A stretch of 64,000 bases of DNA from Thermobifida alba (lineage in GTDB: Bacteria > Actinomycetota > Actinomycetes > Streptosporangiales > Streptosporangiaceae), in assembly GCF_023208015.1 (NCBI RefSeq), contig NZ_CP051627.1, positions 682,001-746,000 of the forward strand. The letters are read 5' to 3'. The stretch's first letter is position 1; the number at the start of each line of letters is the position of its first letter. The position numbers and the translations under genes are program-made. The notes below the pieces were generated by a model. That model worked only from the letters and a program-made list of their open reading frames with translations. It was not told where the DNA came from and made no database searches. This document shows, piece by piece, positions 9,024 to 17,241 of the stretch.

Positions 9024-9579
9024 GGTTCCTCTTCCTGTGCAGTTCTCGGGGAGAGGGCAGCGCTGTTCTCGGGTGCCGCTGCCCCACCTATTGAGCGGTA
9101 TCGGACCCCGCGGGGTCGAGCCCCGGAAACGGACACCGCCAACGGTCGGAAACACCGGAATTCCCGGGCCGCGTCGGGGGCCACCGCAGCGCCGAACGCT
9201 CCGACCGGGGCAGGCCGCCGCCGGCCTCGGCCGTCCACCGGACTTCCCGCCTCCGCCGCTTTGACCGCGTGCCGCGAAAACCGGGGACGGGGAATCCGGA
9301 AGCGGAAATTCCGTCCCTTTCCGCAGAAGCGCAGGTCAGCGGGGAAACGGTGCGGGTGGTTCCGGGGACCGCCGGAAGGTGAGCCTTGACACAGGAGATC
9401 GATGTCGTCGCTGGTGGAAGCGGTTCCGCTGGGAGAGGGGAGAGGAGGCGCCCCCTGAAACCCGCATAACCCAGTCCGATCATGAATAATCCTTACCAAT
9501 CAGTAGACCGCTACCCGGTAAAAGGAGATGCTGAATCCGACATCGTGTCCCGCCGTCCTGAACCGCAGAGGAGGAAGCG
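9024..9579. other. Divergent promoter region of about 555 bp
   Basis: It separates the DUF742-like gene from the HTH-TPR regulator. The last 100 bp are relatively AT-rich and must hold the promoter of the regulator. A GAGGAGG ribosome-binding site precedes GTG 9580. I see no other gene, repeat or hairpin that stands out. Confidence 0.5.
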
Positions 9580-11055
9580 GTGCCCCGACCCCCGAAGCCG
9601 CTGCGGCCCGAACGGTCGCCCGCCGACTGGTTCGGCGCGGAACTTCGGTACTGGCGTGAACACCGGAAACTGACCCAGCGGGAACTCGCCCAGCGCGTGT
9701 GGGTCAGCACGAGCCTGGTCGGACGGATCGAGGCCGCCGAGCGTTCCTGCCCGCCTGATCTGGCGCGGCACTTCGACGAAGTGCTCGAAACAGGGGGAGT
9801 TCTCAGCCGTGCCCTGCGTTTGGTCACTGCGGCCGCTGGGGATTCCGACACAAAGTCAGACAGTGGCGGAAAAACGACGGGGTCGTCCACCGGCGCCGAC
9901 CATTCTCCTCCAGGGTCTTCCCGTGACCTGTGGCCGGTATCGGGAACGATCCGCGACATCGCTGAGACCACGGTGAATGATCTGATGAAACGCAGAAACG
10001 CGCTGGCGGCGGGCGGTGCGCTGGTCGTCGGAACGGCGCTGACCGAGACGTTGGAGAACTGGCTCGTCCCGGCCCGGCCCCCGAGCGCGCCGCGTCGCGG
10101 CGCGCTCGGGGAGTCGGACCTGGAGCGGATCGAGGCCGGGGTGGCCGTCCTGCGGCGCTGGGACGACCGGTGGCGGCTGGGCATCGGCCGCAAGGCGGTG
10201 GTGGCCCAGCTGTCGGAGGTGGCGGAGCTGGCCGGGGGCATGCAGCCCGCGGCGGTGCAGCCCCGGCTGTTCCTGGCGATGGCCGAACTGTCGCGGATCG
10301 TGGCGTCGATGTCCTACGACGAGGGCGACCACCCCAACGCGCAGAAGTACTACACGCTGTCCCTGCGGGCCGCCCACCAGGCGGGGCCCGGATACGAGCT
10401 GTACGGGGTGGGCGTGCTCGCGGACATGGCCCGGCAGATGCTCGACCTGCACCGGCCCCAGGACGCGCTGGAGATCTCCCGGCTGGCGCTGGACGGCGCC
10501 CGGGCCCGCAGGGCCCCCGCACCGATGATGTCGATGCTGTACACCCGGGAGGGGTGGGCGTACGCGCGGATGGGACGCGTCCAGGCCTACCGGAGGACCG
10601 TCGCGCAGGCCGAGGAGCTGCTCGACGGCGACACGTCGGAGTCGCTGCCGGAGTGGGCGAGGACGATCGACCACGCGGAGCTGTCCGGGGTGGTGGGGGC
10701 CCGTTACCGGGACCTCGCCCAGGGGCAGGAGGACCCGGCGGCGAAACGGAAGAACGCGGAGGAGGCGGTCCACCACATCACCAGGGCCCTGCGGCTGCGG
10801 CCGGCCGAGCAGCGCCGCAACCAGGCGTTCGACCTCATCGGCCTGGGACGCACCTACCTGCTGCTGGGTGAACCGGTGGAGGCCGCCAGGGCCGTCCGCG
10901 ACGCCGTGGCCGTCGCGGGCGGACTGGGCTCGGGCCGGGTCCGGCGGCGCCTGCACGACTGGCACCGGGAGGCCGCGCCGTTCCACCGGGAACCGGTGGT
11001 GGCGGAACTGCGCGCGGAACTGTCCCGTACGCTCCTGGCCAAGAGTCAAACGTGA
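9580..11055 (+). CDS. XRE-type regulator with C-terminal TPR-like domain
   Basis: This 491-residue protein has an HTH_31/XRE domain at about residues 14-75 (FGAELRYWREHRKLTQREL, then VSTSLVGRIEAAER). A linker with one hydrophobic stretch (AGGALVVGTALTETLE) leads to a long all-helical region that reads as repeated TPR-like helices, such as YYTLSLRAAHQAG and ALEISRLALDGARARRAP. Actinomycetes carry many such regulators, often controlling the gene next door. GTG 9580 has a clean GAGGAGG site. The next gene, encoding a SLOG-fold protein, begins 17 bases after the stop, so the pair is an operon and probably a functional unit. The signal is unknown; a peptide or nucleotide is possible. Confidence 0.85.
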   Translation: MPRPPKPLRPERSPADWFGAELRYWREHRKLTQRELAQRVWVSTSLVGRIEAAERSCPPDLARHFDEVLETGGVLSRALRLVTAAAGDSDTKSDSGGKTTGSSTGADHSPPGSSRDLWPVSGTIRDIAETTVNDLMKRRNALAAGGALVVGTALTETLENWLVPARPPSAPRRGALGESDLERIEAGVAVLRRWDDRWRLGIGRKAVVAQLSEVAELAGGMQPAAVQPRLFLAMAELSRIVASMSYDEGDHPNAQKYYTLSLRAAHQAGPGYELYGVGVLADMARQMLDLHRPQDALEISRLALDGARARRAPAPMMSMLYTREGWAYARMGRVQAYRRTVAQAEELLDGDTSESLPEWARTIDHAELSGVVGARYRDLAQGQEDPAAKRKNAEEAVHHITRALRLRPAEQRRNQAFDLIGLGRTYLLLGEPVEAARAVRDAVAVAGGLGSGRVRRRLHDWHREAAPFHREPVVAELRAELSRTLLAKSQT

Positions 11056-11071
11056 TGAAAGGGCTTCAGGA

Positions 11072-11551
11072 GTGCGAATTGGGATTACCGGGCATTCCAA
11101 TCTGACCGCTGACAGCATGGACCCGGTGCGCCGGGCGCTGGCCGACGCGCTCGCGCCGTACGCGGATTCCGACCTGGTGGGGGTCTCCTGCCTGGCACGC
11201 GGCGCCGACCAGCTCTTCGCCGAGGCGGTGCTGGACGCCGGGGGGCGGTTGGAGGTGGTGCTGCCGTCCGCGGACTACCGGGAGACCAAGGTGAAGCCGG
11301 ACAACCGGGAGCGGTTCGACCGGCTGCTGGTCCGCTCCTCGTGGGTGCGCTACATGTCGCACCTGAGCGCGGGCCGCCAGGCCTACGAGGACGCCAACGA
11401 GGCGGTCATCGGCAGTGTCGACCGGCTGTTCGCGGTCTGGGACGGCCGGCCCGCCGCGGGGAAGGGCGGGACCGCCGACGCGGTCGCGGCCGCGCGGGCC
11501 AGGGGAGTGCCGGTCGACGTCATCTGGCCGGAGGGGGCCCGTCGGGAGTGA
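11072..11551 (+). CDS. SLOG-fold (DprA/LOG-like) nucleotide-binding protein
   Basis: This 159-residue protein has the Rossmann-like features of the SLOG group, which binds nucleotides or nucleotide-derived signals. The visible ones are IGITGHSNLT at the N terminus, GVSCLARGADQLFAEAVL, a central VVLPSADYRETK, and the C-terminal AVWDGRPAAGKGGTADAV. It has no added effector domain, so it is probably a sensor or a small nucleotide-processing enzyme. GTG 11072 is the only usable start in frame; GAAAGGG lies upstream at a suitable distance. The tight link with the HTH-TPR gene suggests the two cooperate. No cleavage activity can be claimed. Confidence 0.8.
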   Translation: MRIGITGHSNLTADSMDPVRRALADALAPYADSDLVGVSCLARGADQLFAEAVLDAGGRLEVVLPSADYRETKVKPDNRERFDRLLVRSSWVRYMSHLSAGRQAYEDANEAVIGSVDRLFAVWDGRPAAGKGGTADAVAAARARGVPVDVIWPEGARRE

Positions 11552-12516
11552 CCGTCTTTTCGGGAGCGTTCCCACACGCTGGAGAGCCGGTTTCGGGCGA
11601 AAAGTCAAGTCCTCGAAACCGACAGTTCTGAGACGCGGACCGGGGCGGCCGTCGCGCGGGCGGCCGCCCCCGCGTCACCATCCTGCTCTGCGTTCCGACA
11701 GGGAATGCGGCTCGGGGCCGCCCGCCCGCGGCCCGCCCGCGGGCCGCGGGCGCAGGCCCGGGACCGCACCGCTGTCGGATTCCGTTGGAGGAGGGCGCCG
11801 ACGGGATGAAACAGTGGACGCCGGGCCGCCTCCGGGGACGACGTCGAACGCGGCTCCCGCTTCCGCCGTCAGAGCCTGCGCACGTCGAGTCGCGGCCCCG
11901 ACCGGGGACGCGGGGGTCCGCTCGGGCCGACGGCGCCCCGTGGCCGCCGGGCGGTCGGGGCTGGCAGCAGGACGGGACCGACCGCCCACCGGCGGCACCG
12001 GCCGGGGCGCGGGCGGAGACCGGCGGGCATCGCGCCTGTGGTCGGCGCACTCAACGGCGACGCTCGTCCCCCGGGAGGTCGGCCCCGTCCGCTTCGACGG
12101 GAGCCCCGCGGAAGCGAGCCGGCGGGGCGTCGGCCGGCCAACCGTACGGCACGGGGCGAAATAGTCACTTTCCTGGCTTTCGTCATGAAGTGTCGGAAAA
12201 GGTGGGTCCTTCGCTTTCCTGTGAGGGCGATCACGCGTAGCGTGACGGTCACCCCTGCTGGGACGAGTGGTGCGGTTCCGGCCGAACGGCCCCGCCCGCG
12301 GAGCGGCACGCCGGACCGGGCCCCGCACCACCGAGAACAGGGGTGGGGTTTCCGGTACGCGCACCATGTGGACCGGCACCGCGCCCCCCGACCGAGAGCG
12401 CAGGATGAGGACCTGATGGTTGAGGCTGTCTGTCACCTGTCCGAGTCGTGGCGAACACCCCGTGCGCGCCTCCGGGAGCCCCGCCCTCGGTCCGCCCGGC
12501 GCGCGGGAGCGGGAGG
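11552..12516. other. Intergenic stretch of about 965 bp
   Basis: Several frames are open here only because GC content is high; none has a recognisable domain. A 15-bp inverted repeat at 12231-12245 (TCACGC-GTA-GCGTGA) and the AT-richer stretch from 12160 to 12245 are the best candidates for the promoter and operator of the ATPase gene that follows. Confidence 0.45.
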
Positions 12517-12954
12517 ATGAGCGTGTCCTCCACGGTTCTTCCGGGGATTCCCGACAGCGTGGCCGCCGCCCGCGCGTTCGTGGTCGAGTGCCTGCGGAGC
12601 ACTCCGGGGAGCACCGTCCCCGACGAGCTGGTCGAGCGGGCCGAACTGATCACCTCCGAACTCGCCACCAACGCCGTGCGCCACACCCGCTCCGGAGACC
12701 CCGGCGGCTCCTACGAGGTCCGCGTCGAGGTGGACCGCAGCGAGATCCGCGCCGAGGTCCGCACCCGGGAACCCCGTACGCCCCACACCGCGCCGCACGT
12801 GCTCCCCCACGCCGGCGACCCCTGCCGCGCGACCGGCCGCGGCCTGTTCCTCGTCGACCTGCTGGCCACCAGGTGGGGCGGCCTGGCCACCCCGGCCGAG
12901 GGCGTCTACTTCGTCCTCCGCTGGCCGGACCGCCCGTACCCGGTGCGCGCCTGA
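12517..12954 (+). CDS. Anti-sigma-type ATP-binding protein (HATPase_c_2)
   Basis: This 145-residue stand-alone GHKL ATPase resembles the RsbW/SpoIIAB-like kinases common in actinomycetes. The N-box reads ELATNAVRHT, followed by a short beta segment. The G-box region is GRGLFLVDLLATRWG. Such proteins bind or phosphorylate anti-anti-sigma factors, or act as orphan regulators. ATG 12517 directly follows a GGGAGG run; the open frame extends to GTG 12448 but the extension is low-complexity. No sigma factor or STAS-domain gene is adjacent, so the partner is elsewhere. A nearby SpoIIE-type phosphatase at 46-48 kb could belong to the same type of network. Confidence 0.85.
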   Translation: MSVSSTVLPGIPDSVAAARAFVVECLRSTPGSTVPDELVERAELITSELATNAVRHTRSGDPGGSYEVRVEVDRSEIRAEVRTREPRTPHTAPHVLPHAGDPCRATGRGLFLVDLLATRWGGLATPAEGVYFVLRWPDRPYPVRA

Positions 12955-13078
12955 TCCGTGCGGACCGGGGGCGGGCGCCGTGACCGGGCCCTCCCGGGAG
13001 CGGTCCCGTTCCCGGGAGGGCACGAGCAGCGGGGAGTCCTTCGGGGCCACGGCGTTCGCGGAAGGGCCGCGGCCGGGG

Positions 13079-13669
13079 TCACAGCAGGCCGGAGGCCGCC
13101 GCGGCGCGGGCGGCGCGGGCGTGGGCGTCGGCCTCCTCGCGGGTGAGCGGCCCGCCCAGCAGGATCCGCTGGTGGTAGAGCGGTCCGGTCGCCGCGACCA
13201 GCAGCCTCCGCGGATCGGTGCCGGGAGGGACCTCGCCGCGCTCCACGGCCCGGTGGACCACCGCCGCACACCGCTCGTAGCGGTCCTCCCAGAACCGGCG
13301 CAGCGCCTCCCCGGCCTCGGGGGAGCGGAAGGAGGCCGCGACCACCGCGGCGGTCACCGACGGTTCGGCGGTCAGCGCGGCGTGGACCTCCCGGTTGATC
13401 GCGACCAGGTCACCCTCCAGCGAACCGGTGTCCGGCGCCCGCCAGTCGTCCTCGGTGCCCGCGTCGAGCAGGTCGACCAGGAGCATCGGCACGCTGCCCC
13501 ACCTGCGGTAGAGCGTGGTGCGGTGGACGCCGGAGCGTTCGGCGACCGCGTCGAGGGTCAGCCCCTCGTCACCGACCTCGGCGAGCAGGGCGTCCACGGC
13601 GGCGAGGACGGTGGCGCGGACCCGTGCGCTCCGGCCGCCGGGTCGTCTCCGGATCCCGGAAGGAGGCAT
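13079..13669 (-). CDS. TetR-family regulator
   Basis: This 196-residue repressor has a clear N-terminal HTH: AVDALLAEVGDEGLTLDAVAE, then SGVHRTTLYRRWGS. The C-terminal half resembles the TetR_C_16-type domain, with helices around AALTAEPSVTAAVVAASFRS and the DRYERCAAVVHRAVERGEVP segment. It lies 29 bp downstream of the XRE/DUF5753 gene on the same strand and is probably co-transcribed. No obvious efflux pump or enzyme gene is divergent to it, so its target is unknown. ATG 13669 gives the usual spacing before the HTH. Confidence 0.88.
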   Translation of the reverse strand: MPPSGIRRRPGGRSARVRATVLAAVDALLAEVGDEGLTLDAVAERSGVHRTTLYRRWGSVPMLLVDLLDAGTEDDWRAPDTGSLEGDLVAINREVHAALTAEPSVTAAVVAASFRSPEAGEALRRFWEDRYERCAAVVHRAVERGEVPPGTDPRRLLVAATGPLYHQRILLGGPLTREEADAHARAARAAAASGLL

Positions 13670-13698
13670 GGGGCTAGCCTAATGCTACTTTTGTCGCG

Positions 13699-14541
13699 TT
13701 AAAAGCGGAGCGGGGGCAGGCCGGGCCGCGCTCCCCCGCAGAGCTCCCGGTGGAGTTGTGCGACCAGCCTGCGGGACGCCCCCAGGGGCAGGGCCGCGCC
13801 CCGCAGGTCGGAAAACAGTTGGACGTAGTCCTCCACCGCCTCCGCCTCCTCCGTGGGCTTGGCGAAGTGCCGGGCCTCCACGTACAGGACGGGACTCCTC
13901 CGCGGGACCGCGAACAGGGTGAAGCCGTTGGACAGCCCCGGATGGTGGTCGCTGTCGTAGGGCACCACCTGGAGGGACACGGACGGTTTGGCGCTTTCGG
14001 CCAACAGGTGTCCGAGCTGCCGCCGCATCACCTCGCGCCCCCCGGTGGGACGGCGCAGCACTCCTTCGTCCAGGACCACGACCAGTCGGGGCGGACGCTC
14101 CTGGTCGAGGACCGCCTGGCGGCTCGTCCGACCGCGCACCAGGTCCTCGATCTCGGCGGGAGTGGCCCGGGGGCGGCCGACCCGGAAGAGGTGCTGGGCG
14201 TACTCCTCGGTCTGCAGCAGTTCCGGGACTGCAAGAGGGTGGTAGACCCAGATCTCCGAGGCGGCCCGTTCGATGTCGGCCACCTTCTCGTACCACGTCG
14301 GCGGACCGGTGGTCTGGGACCGGTCCCATAATTCGGTCAGTGAACCGGCTGTGCCGAGCGCGGTGTCGATACGTTCCACATGGTCCCTTTTGATGCCGCG
14401 TACACCACGCTCCATCGCGCTGAGCATGGTCGGCGAGAGGGCCACCAGCCTCGCCAACCCCTCCTGGGAAAGCCCAGCGTGTTGGCGGTGTTCTCGGATC
14501 TTCCCCCCGATCCGGACCCAGCGCCCCCCGTCTTTCTGCAC
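13699..14541 (-). CDS. XRE-family regulator with DUF5753 domain
   Basis: This 280-residue protein is of the widespread actinobacterial type. The XRE HTH spans about residues 10-65 (IREHRQHAGLSQEGLARLV, SPTMLSAMERGVRG). DUF5753 fills the rest, with the typical WYEKVADIERAASEIWVYHP start, LLQTEEYAQHLF, and VVLDEGVLRRPTGGREVMRRQL. These regulators are usually paired with a small DUF397 protein and act in development or antibiotic control. I see no DUF397 gene beside it, though a small 69-residue gene lies divergently 615 bp away. ATG 14541 gives the expected N terminus. Confidence 0.92.
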   Translation of the reverse strand: MQKDGGRWVRIGGKIREHRQHAGLSQEGLARLVALSPTMLSAMERGVRGIKRDHVERIDTALGTAGSLTELWDRSQTTGPPTWYEKVADIERAASEIWVYHPLAVPELLQTEEYAQHLFRVGRPRATPAEIEDLVRGRTSRQAVLDQERPPRLVVVLDEGVLRRPTGGREVMRRQLGHLLAESAKPSVSLQVVPYDSDHHPGLSNGFTLFAVPRRSPVLYVEARHFAKPTEEAEAVEDYVQLFSDLRGAALPLGASRRLVAQLHRELCGGARPGLPPLRF

Positions 14542-15156
14542 ACCTTTCCCCGATTCTGCACTAATTCGGCACAGTTAACCACCGTGTCGGACTTGTTGCT
14601 CCACTTTAGTCAAACGGGTGGAAGGCGACCATCGGTTCGGAGACGCTGAACAGCGGAGGAGGACGGAAGAACCCGTTTCCTCCCGGCGCCGGCCTCCCCG
14701 GTGCTTTCCCGATTCGGGACGACAGCGTTGAGCCGGGAAGCCGACCCCGAATCTGTCATCCAGGTGGTGATCCGTGAACCAGGCTGCGGTCCGGCGCGTG
14801 CGGCGCGCCCCGCGTCCCGTGCGCGGGACCGGCGGTGCCCCCGCGACCTTCTCCGGCACCCCCGACGAAGCGGCCGCCCCCACCGGTGCGCCGCGCCCGC
14901 GGCCCGGAGCCGACGCCTCCGGCAGGACGGCCGAACGGGCTGGGCCGAGCGCGGCGGAACCGGCCGCCGACGCCGTCCGCCGCCCCCGCTCCGGCGACCC
15001 CGGCGAGCCCTTCGGCCCCCGGAACGCCCGGACGGCCGCCACCCCCGTTCCCCCTGACGGCCCGACCGGTTCACAGCGGCCGTTCCGAATCCCCGACCGG
15101 TGACACGAGGCCGTCCGCGCCCGGTCCCGGTCCCACCCCGCATTCCAGGCACACAC
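14542..15156. other. Divergent intergenic stretch of about 615 bp
   Basis: The first 80 bp are AT-richer and probably hold the promoter of the XRE gene. A Pro/Ala/Arg-rich frame from GTG 14774 to 15103 is open for 109 codons but has no recognisable domain, so I leave it uncalled. Nothing else stands out. Confidence 0.4.
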
Positions 15157-15366
15157 ATGAACCACACCGACAGTCTCGTGACCCTGTACGCCGGTCCTCT
15201 GGACGGACTGGCCATTCCCGCCGCCGACCTGACCGGGCTGGTGCGGGACGACGGATCCGAACGCCTCCTCTTCCTCACCCGCTTCGGAGTCGCCGGCCTC
15301 TACCGGGAGACCGGCGGCCGGTGGGTCTACGCCGCCCCCGGCCTGCTCGGCGAGACCACACCGTGA
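15157..15366 (+). CDS. Small protein of unknown function
   Basis: I do not recognise this 69-residue protein. It is balanced in composition, with a short beta-rich pattern: LVTLYAGPLDGLAIP, then ERLLFLTRFGVAGLYRET, then GGRWVYAAPGLLG. It has no signal peptide, membrane segment or cysteine. ATG 15157 follows a weak ribosome-binding site. It faces away from the XRE/DUF5753 regulator. Such regulators often have small partner proteins, so a link is possible, but this is not a DUF397 sequence. The pattern of alternating hydrophobic residues supports coding. Confidence 0.55.
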   Translation: MNHTDSLVTLYAGPLDGLAIPAADLTGLVRDDGSERLLFLTRFGVAGLYRETGGRWVYAAPGLLGETTP

Positions 15367-15453
15367 GCAGCCCCGGACGGGGACCGCTTCGGCGCGGGGA
15401 AGGCGCGGGCGACAGGTCCGGGACGACGGATCACCGGTGCGGGACGGCCCGGT

Positions 15454-15981
15454 TCACCCGCGCGCTCCGTGCAGGGTGTGGAGCAGGCCGATCTCGGCGA
15501 CGTTCTTGGTCAGTTCCACGTTCACCCAGCCCGCGACGTCGGCCAGGGTCTGCCCCCCGCCCCAGGGCAGGGACGCGGTCCGGTCGGTGGAGTCCAGGTC
15601 GGCGTCGGTGAGGCCGGACAGGTGGGAGCGCCACCGGTCCTTCAGCCCGCGCAGCCACGCGGCCGCGGCGGCCAGACTGCCCGGCCAGGTGATCTCCTCC
15701 CGTTCGGGAGCCCCTGAGCCGAAGCAGTGGCCCAGGGTGGTGGTCCACCAGAAACCGATGTGCCAGGTCAGCCAGCCGATGGTCACGGCCGGCACCGGGT
15801 CGGGCTCGGGAACCTGCCAGTCGGCCGTCCACCGGCCGCGCCCGTCGGGACGGACCGTCCAGCAGTGCGGCGCGGGCTGCCACAGGCACACCTCGTCGTC
15901 GAGGCCGTCCAGGTGGTACTCCAGCAGCGCCCAGGCGATGTCGAGTTGGCGCAGCAGCAGATCGACACGGGAGACCGGCAT
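15454..15981 (-). CDS. DinB-like four-helix protein
   Basis: This 175-residue protein matches the actinobacterial DinB branch. The N-terminal helix is RVDLLLRQLDIAWALLEYHL. A tryptophan-rich segment (GWLTWHIGFWWTTTLGHCFG) supplies two metal-binding His, and a C-terminal GWVNVELTKNVAEIGLLHTL brings another. The family binds a divalent metal in a four-helix bundle, and some members are thiol-dependent transferases, but the substrate here is unknown. ATG 15981 begins directly at the first helix. It is upstream of nothing on its strand and is probably monocistronic. Confidence 0.85.
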   Translation of the reverse strand: MPVSRVDLLLRQLDIAWALLEYHLDGLDDEVCLWQPAPHCWTVRPDGRGRWTADWQVPEPDPVPAVTIGWLTWHIGFWWTTTLGHCFGSGAPEREEITWPGSLAAAAAWLRGLKDRWRSHLSGLTDADLDSTDRTASLPWGGGQTLADVAGWVNVELTKNVAEIGLLHTLHGARG

Positions 15982-16053
15982 CCCGGCATGATGCCACCGG
16001 CGGCACGTCCCGTGCCACCGGTTCCGCCGCGCCGGTCAGGTCGGCGCGGCGGC

Positions 16054-16428
16054 TCAGCGTCCCGCCCCGGCCAGGCGGGCCCGCAGTTCCGCCAGGTCGG
16101 CGAGGAACCACAACTGCCCGCCCCGGTTGCTCTCGCGGACGAAGTCGCGCAGCGCGGTGCTCTGCTCGACGTGGCGGGAGACGTCGCCGAGAACGGCCAG
16201 GCCGATCCGGTAGTTGACGAACTTCTGCGCGATGTTCCCGGCGAGGCGGGTGCGCAGCCGGAAGAAGTCGTCGGTCAGCCGTTCCACGGGGACGGCGACC
16301 CAGGCGGCGCCGTGGTGGAAGGCGTTGCCGAGCAGGTCGGTGGCCTCACGTTCGCCCCGCACCGGTTCGCCGTCGGCACCGCACACGAGAACGGGGACAC
16401 CGTCGAGATACTGGAGGGTGTCGGTCAT
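16054..16428 (-). CDS. DUF4180 family protein
   Basis: This 124-residue protein fits DUF4180. It has a start with VPVLVCGADGEPV, a central DLLGNAFHHGAAWVAVPVER, DDFFRLRTRLAGNIAQKFVN and a terminal SNRGGQLWFLADLAELRARL. These resemble STAS-like alpha/beta folds seen in small prokaryotic proteins; no activity is established as far as I know. ATG 16428 is preceded by GAAAGGCGG. It lies between the DinB gene and a degraded RidA locus on the same strand. Function is unknown. Confidence 0.82.
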   Translation of the reverse strand: MTDTLQYLDGVPVLVCGADGEPVRGEREATDLLGNAFHHGAAWVAVPVERLTDDFFRLRTRLAGNIAQKFVNYRIGLAVLGDVSRHVEQSTALRDFVRESNRGGQLWFLADLAELRARLAGAGR

Positions 16429-16560
16429 GGGGACCGCCTTTCAGCCGAAGCGGGAAGCGGGCTGCGGCGCAACCGTCGCGTCCGGCCGATCCTAGAGCGG
16501 CCCCCGTGCGGTGTCATGCGATTTGCCGGCCGTGCGGTGCCGCCCCACCGCCCGGGCCGC

Positions 16561-16806
16561 TCAGCGGCCGGTCGACGCCGCGGGAACGGCGGCGACCGCC
16601 TCCACCTCGATGACCGCGCCCGGGCGGAACAGGGCGGAGACCTCGACGGTGACACTGGTCGGCGGGGCGGGGAAGAACTCGGCGCGCACGGCCCCGTATT
16701 CGGCGAGCCGGGACAGGTCGGTGACGAAGGTGCGGGTACTCACCGCGTCGGCCGGCGACGCGCCCTCGGCGCGCAGCACGTGCCGGGACCGCGCGGCCAT
16801 GTTCAC
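16561..16806 (-). pseudogene. RidA-like fragment lacking its N terminus
   Basis: The 81 residues match the C-terminal two thirds of RidA/YjgF deaminase-fold proteins: a helix reading VLRAEGASPADAVSTRTFVT, then DLSRLAEYGAVRAEFF, then VTVEVSALFRPGAVIEVEAV. Full-length relatives carry about 45 more residues at the N terminus, including the first beta strands of the trimer. These are absent here and do not appear in the other frames upstream. The GTG at 16806 is therefore only a convenience start. The gene is probably a deletion relic, since it directly abuts another gene remnant. Confidence 0.65.
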
Positions 16807-16829
16807 CGGGTTTCCCTTCGGGGGAGCGG

Positions 16830-17200
16830 AGGCGGTCGGTCAGGCGGCCCAGGTCGACGTCCTCGGCCGCGAGGCGCGGCGGGGAGCGGGCGTCGGCGGC
16901 CCAGGCCCGCCGCAGCAGGCCGCCCAGCGGTCCCCGGTCCGGTCCGGTGCGGAGCAGGTCTTCGGGCAGGCCCGGGGCGTCGCCCAGTGCCAGGGCCCCG
17001 CCGACCAGTGCGACGCCGCCGATCATCGCGTTGACCAGCACCGCCTTCAGTGCCGCGCCGGAACCGGACGGCCCGCGGCGCGGCACCGTGCCGAACACCT
17101 CCAGCACCGGCACGACCGCCTCGACGTCGCCGCCCGCACCGCGGGACGGCGCCGCCGTGCTCGGCTCGGGCACGGCGTCCGGGGCGGGCGCCGACAGCGT
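16830..17200 (-). pseudogene. Remnant of a 3-hydroxyisobutyrate-dehydrogenase-like gene
   Basis: Translation on the minus strand gives GGDVEAVVPVLEVFGTV, then GPSGSGAALKAVLVNAMIGG, then ALALGDAPGLPEDLL. These align well by eye with the junction of the Rossmann and helical domains of beta-hydroxyacid dehydrogenases, including the conserved Lys that follows GSG. The N-terminal Rossmann half (about 150 residues) and the C-terminal helices are missing. It lies between the end of the Spo0M gene and the RidA fragment. Boundaries are approximate. It appears to be a deletion scar that joined two gene remnants. Confidence 0.5.
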
Positions 17201-17241
17201 CCTGGTCGCCACCGGCGTTGCCCTCGGACCCGCGCCGGCGG

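Noticed and set aside
9528-9655. Short frame starting at ATG after AAAAGGAG, overlapping the HTH-TPR start
   Set aside because: The ribosome-binding site directly abuts the ATG, and the translation is low-complexity; a leader peptide cannot be supported.
14774-15103. 109-codon Pro/Ala/Arg-rich frame
   Set aside because: Typical of chance frames in GC-rich DNA; no domain, weak ribosome-binding site.
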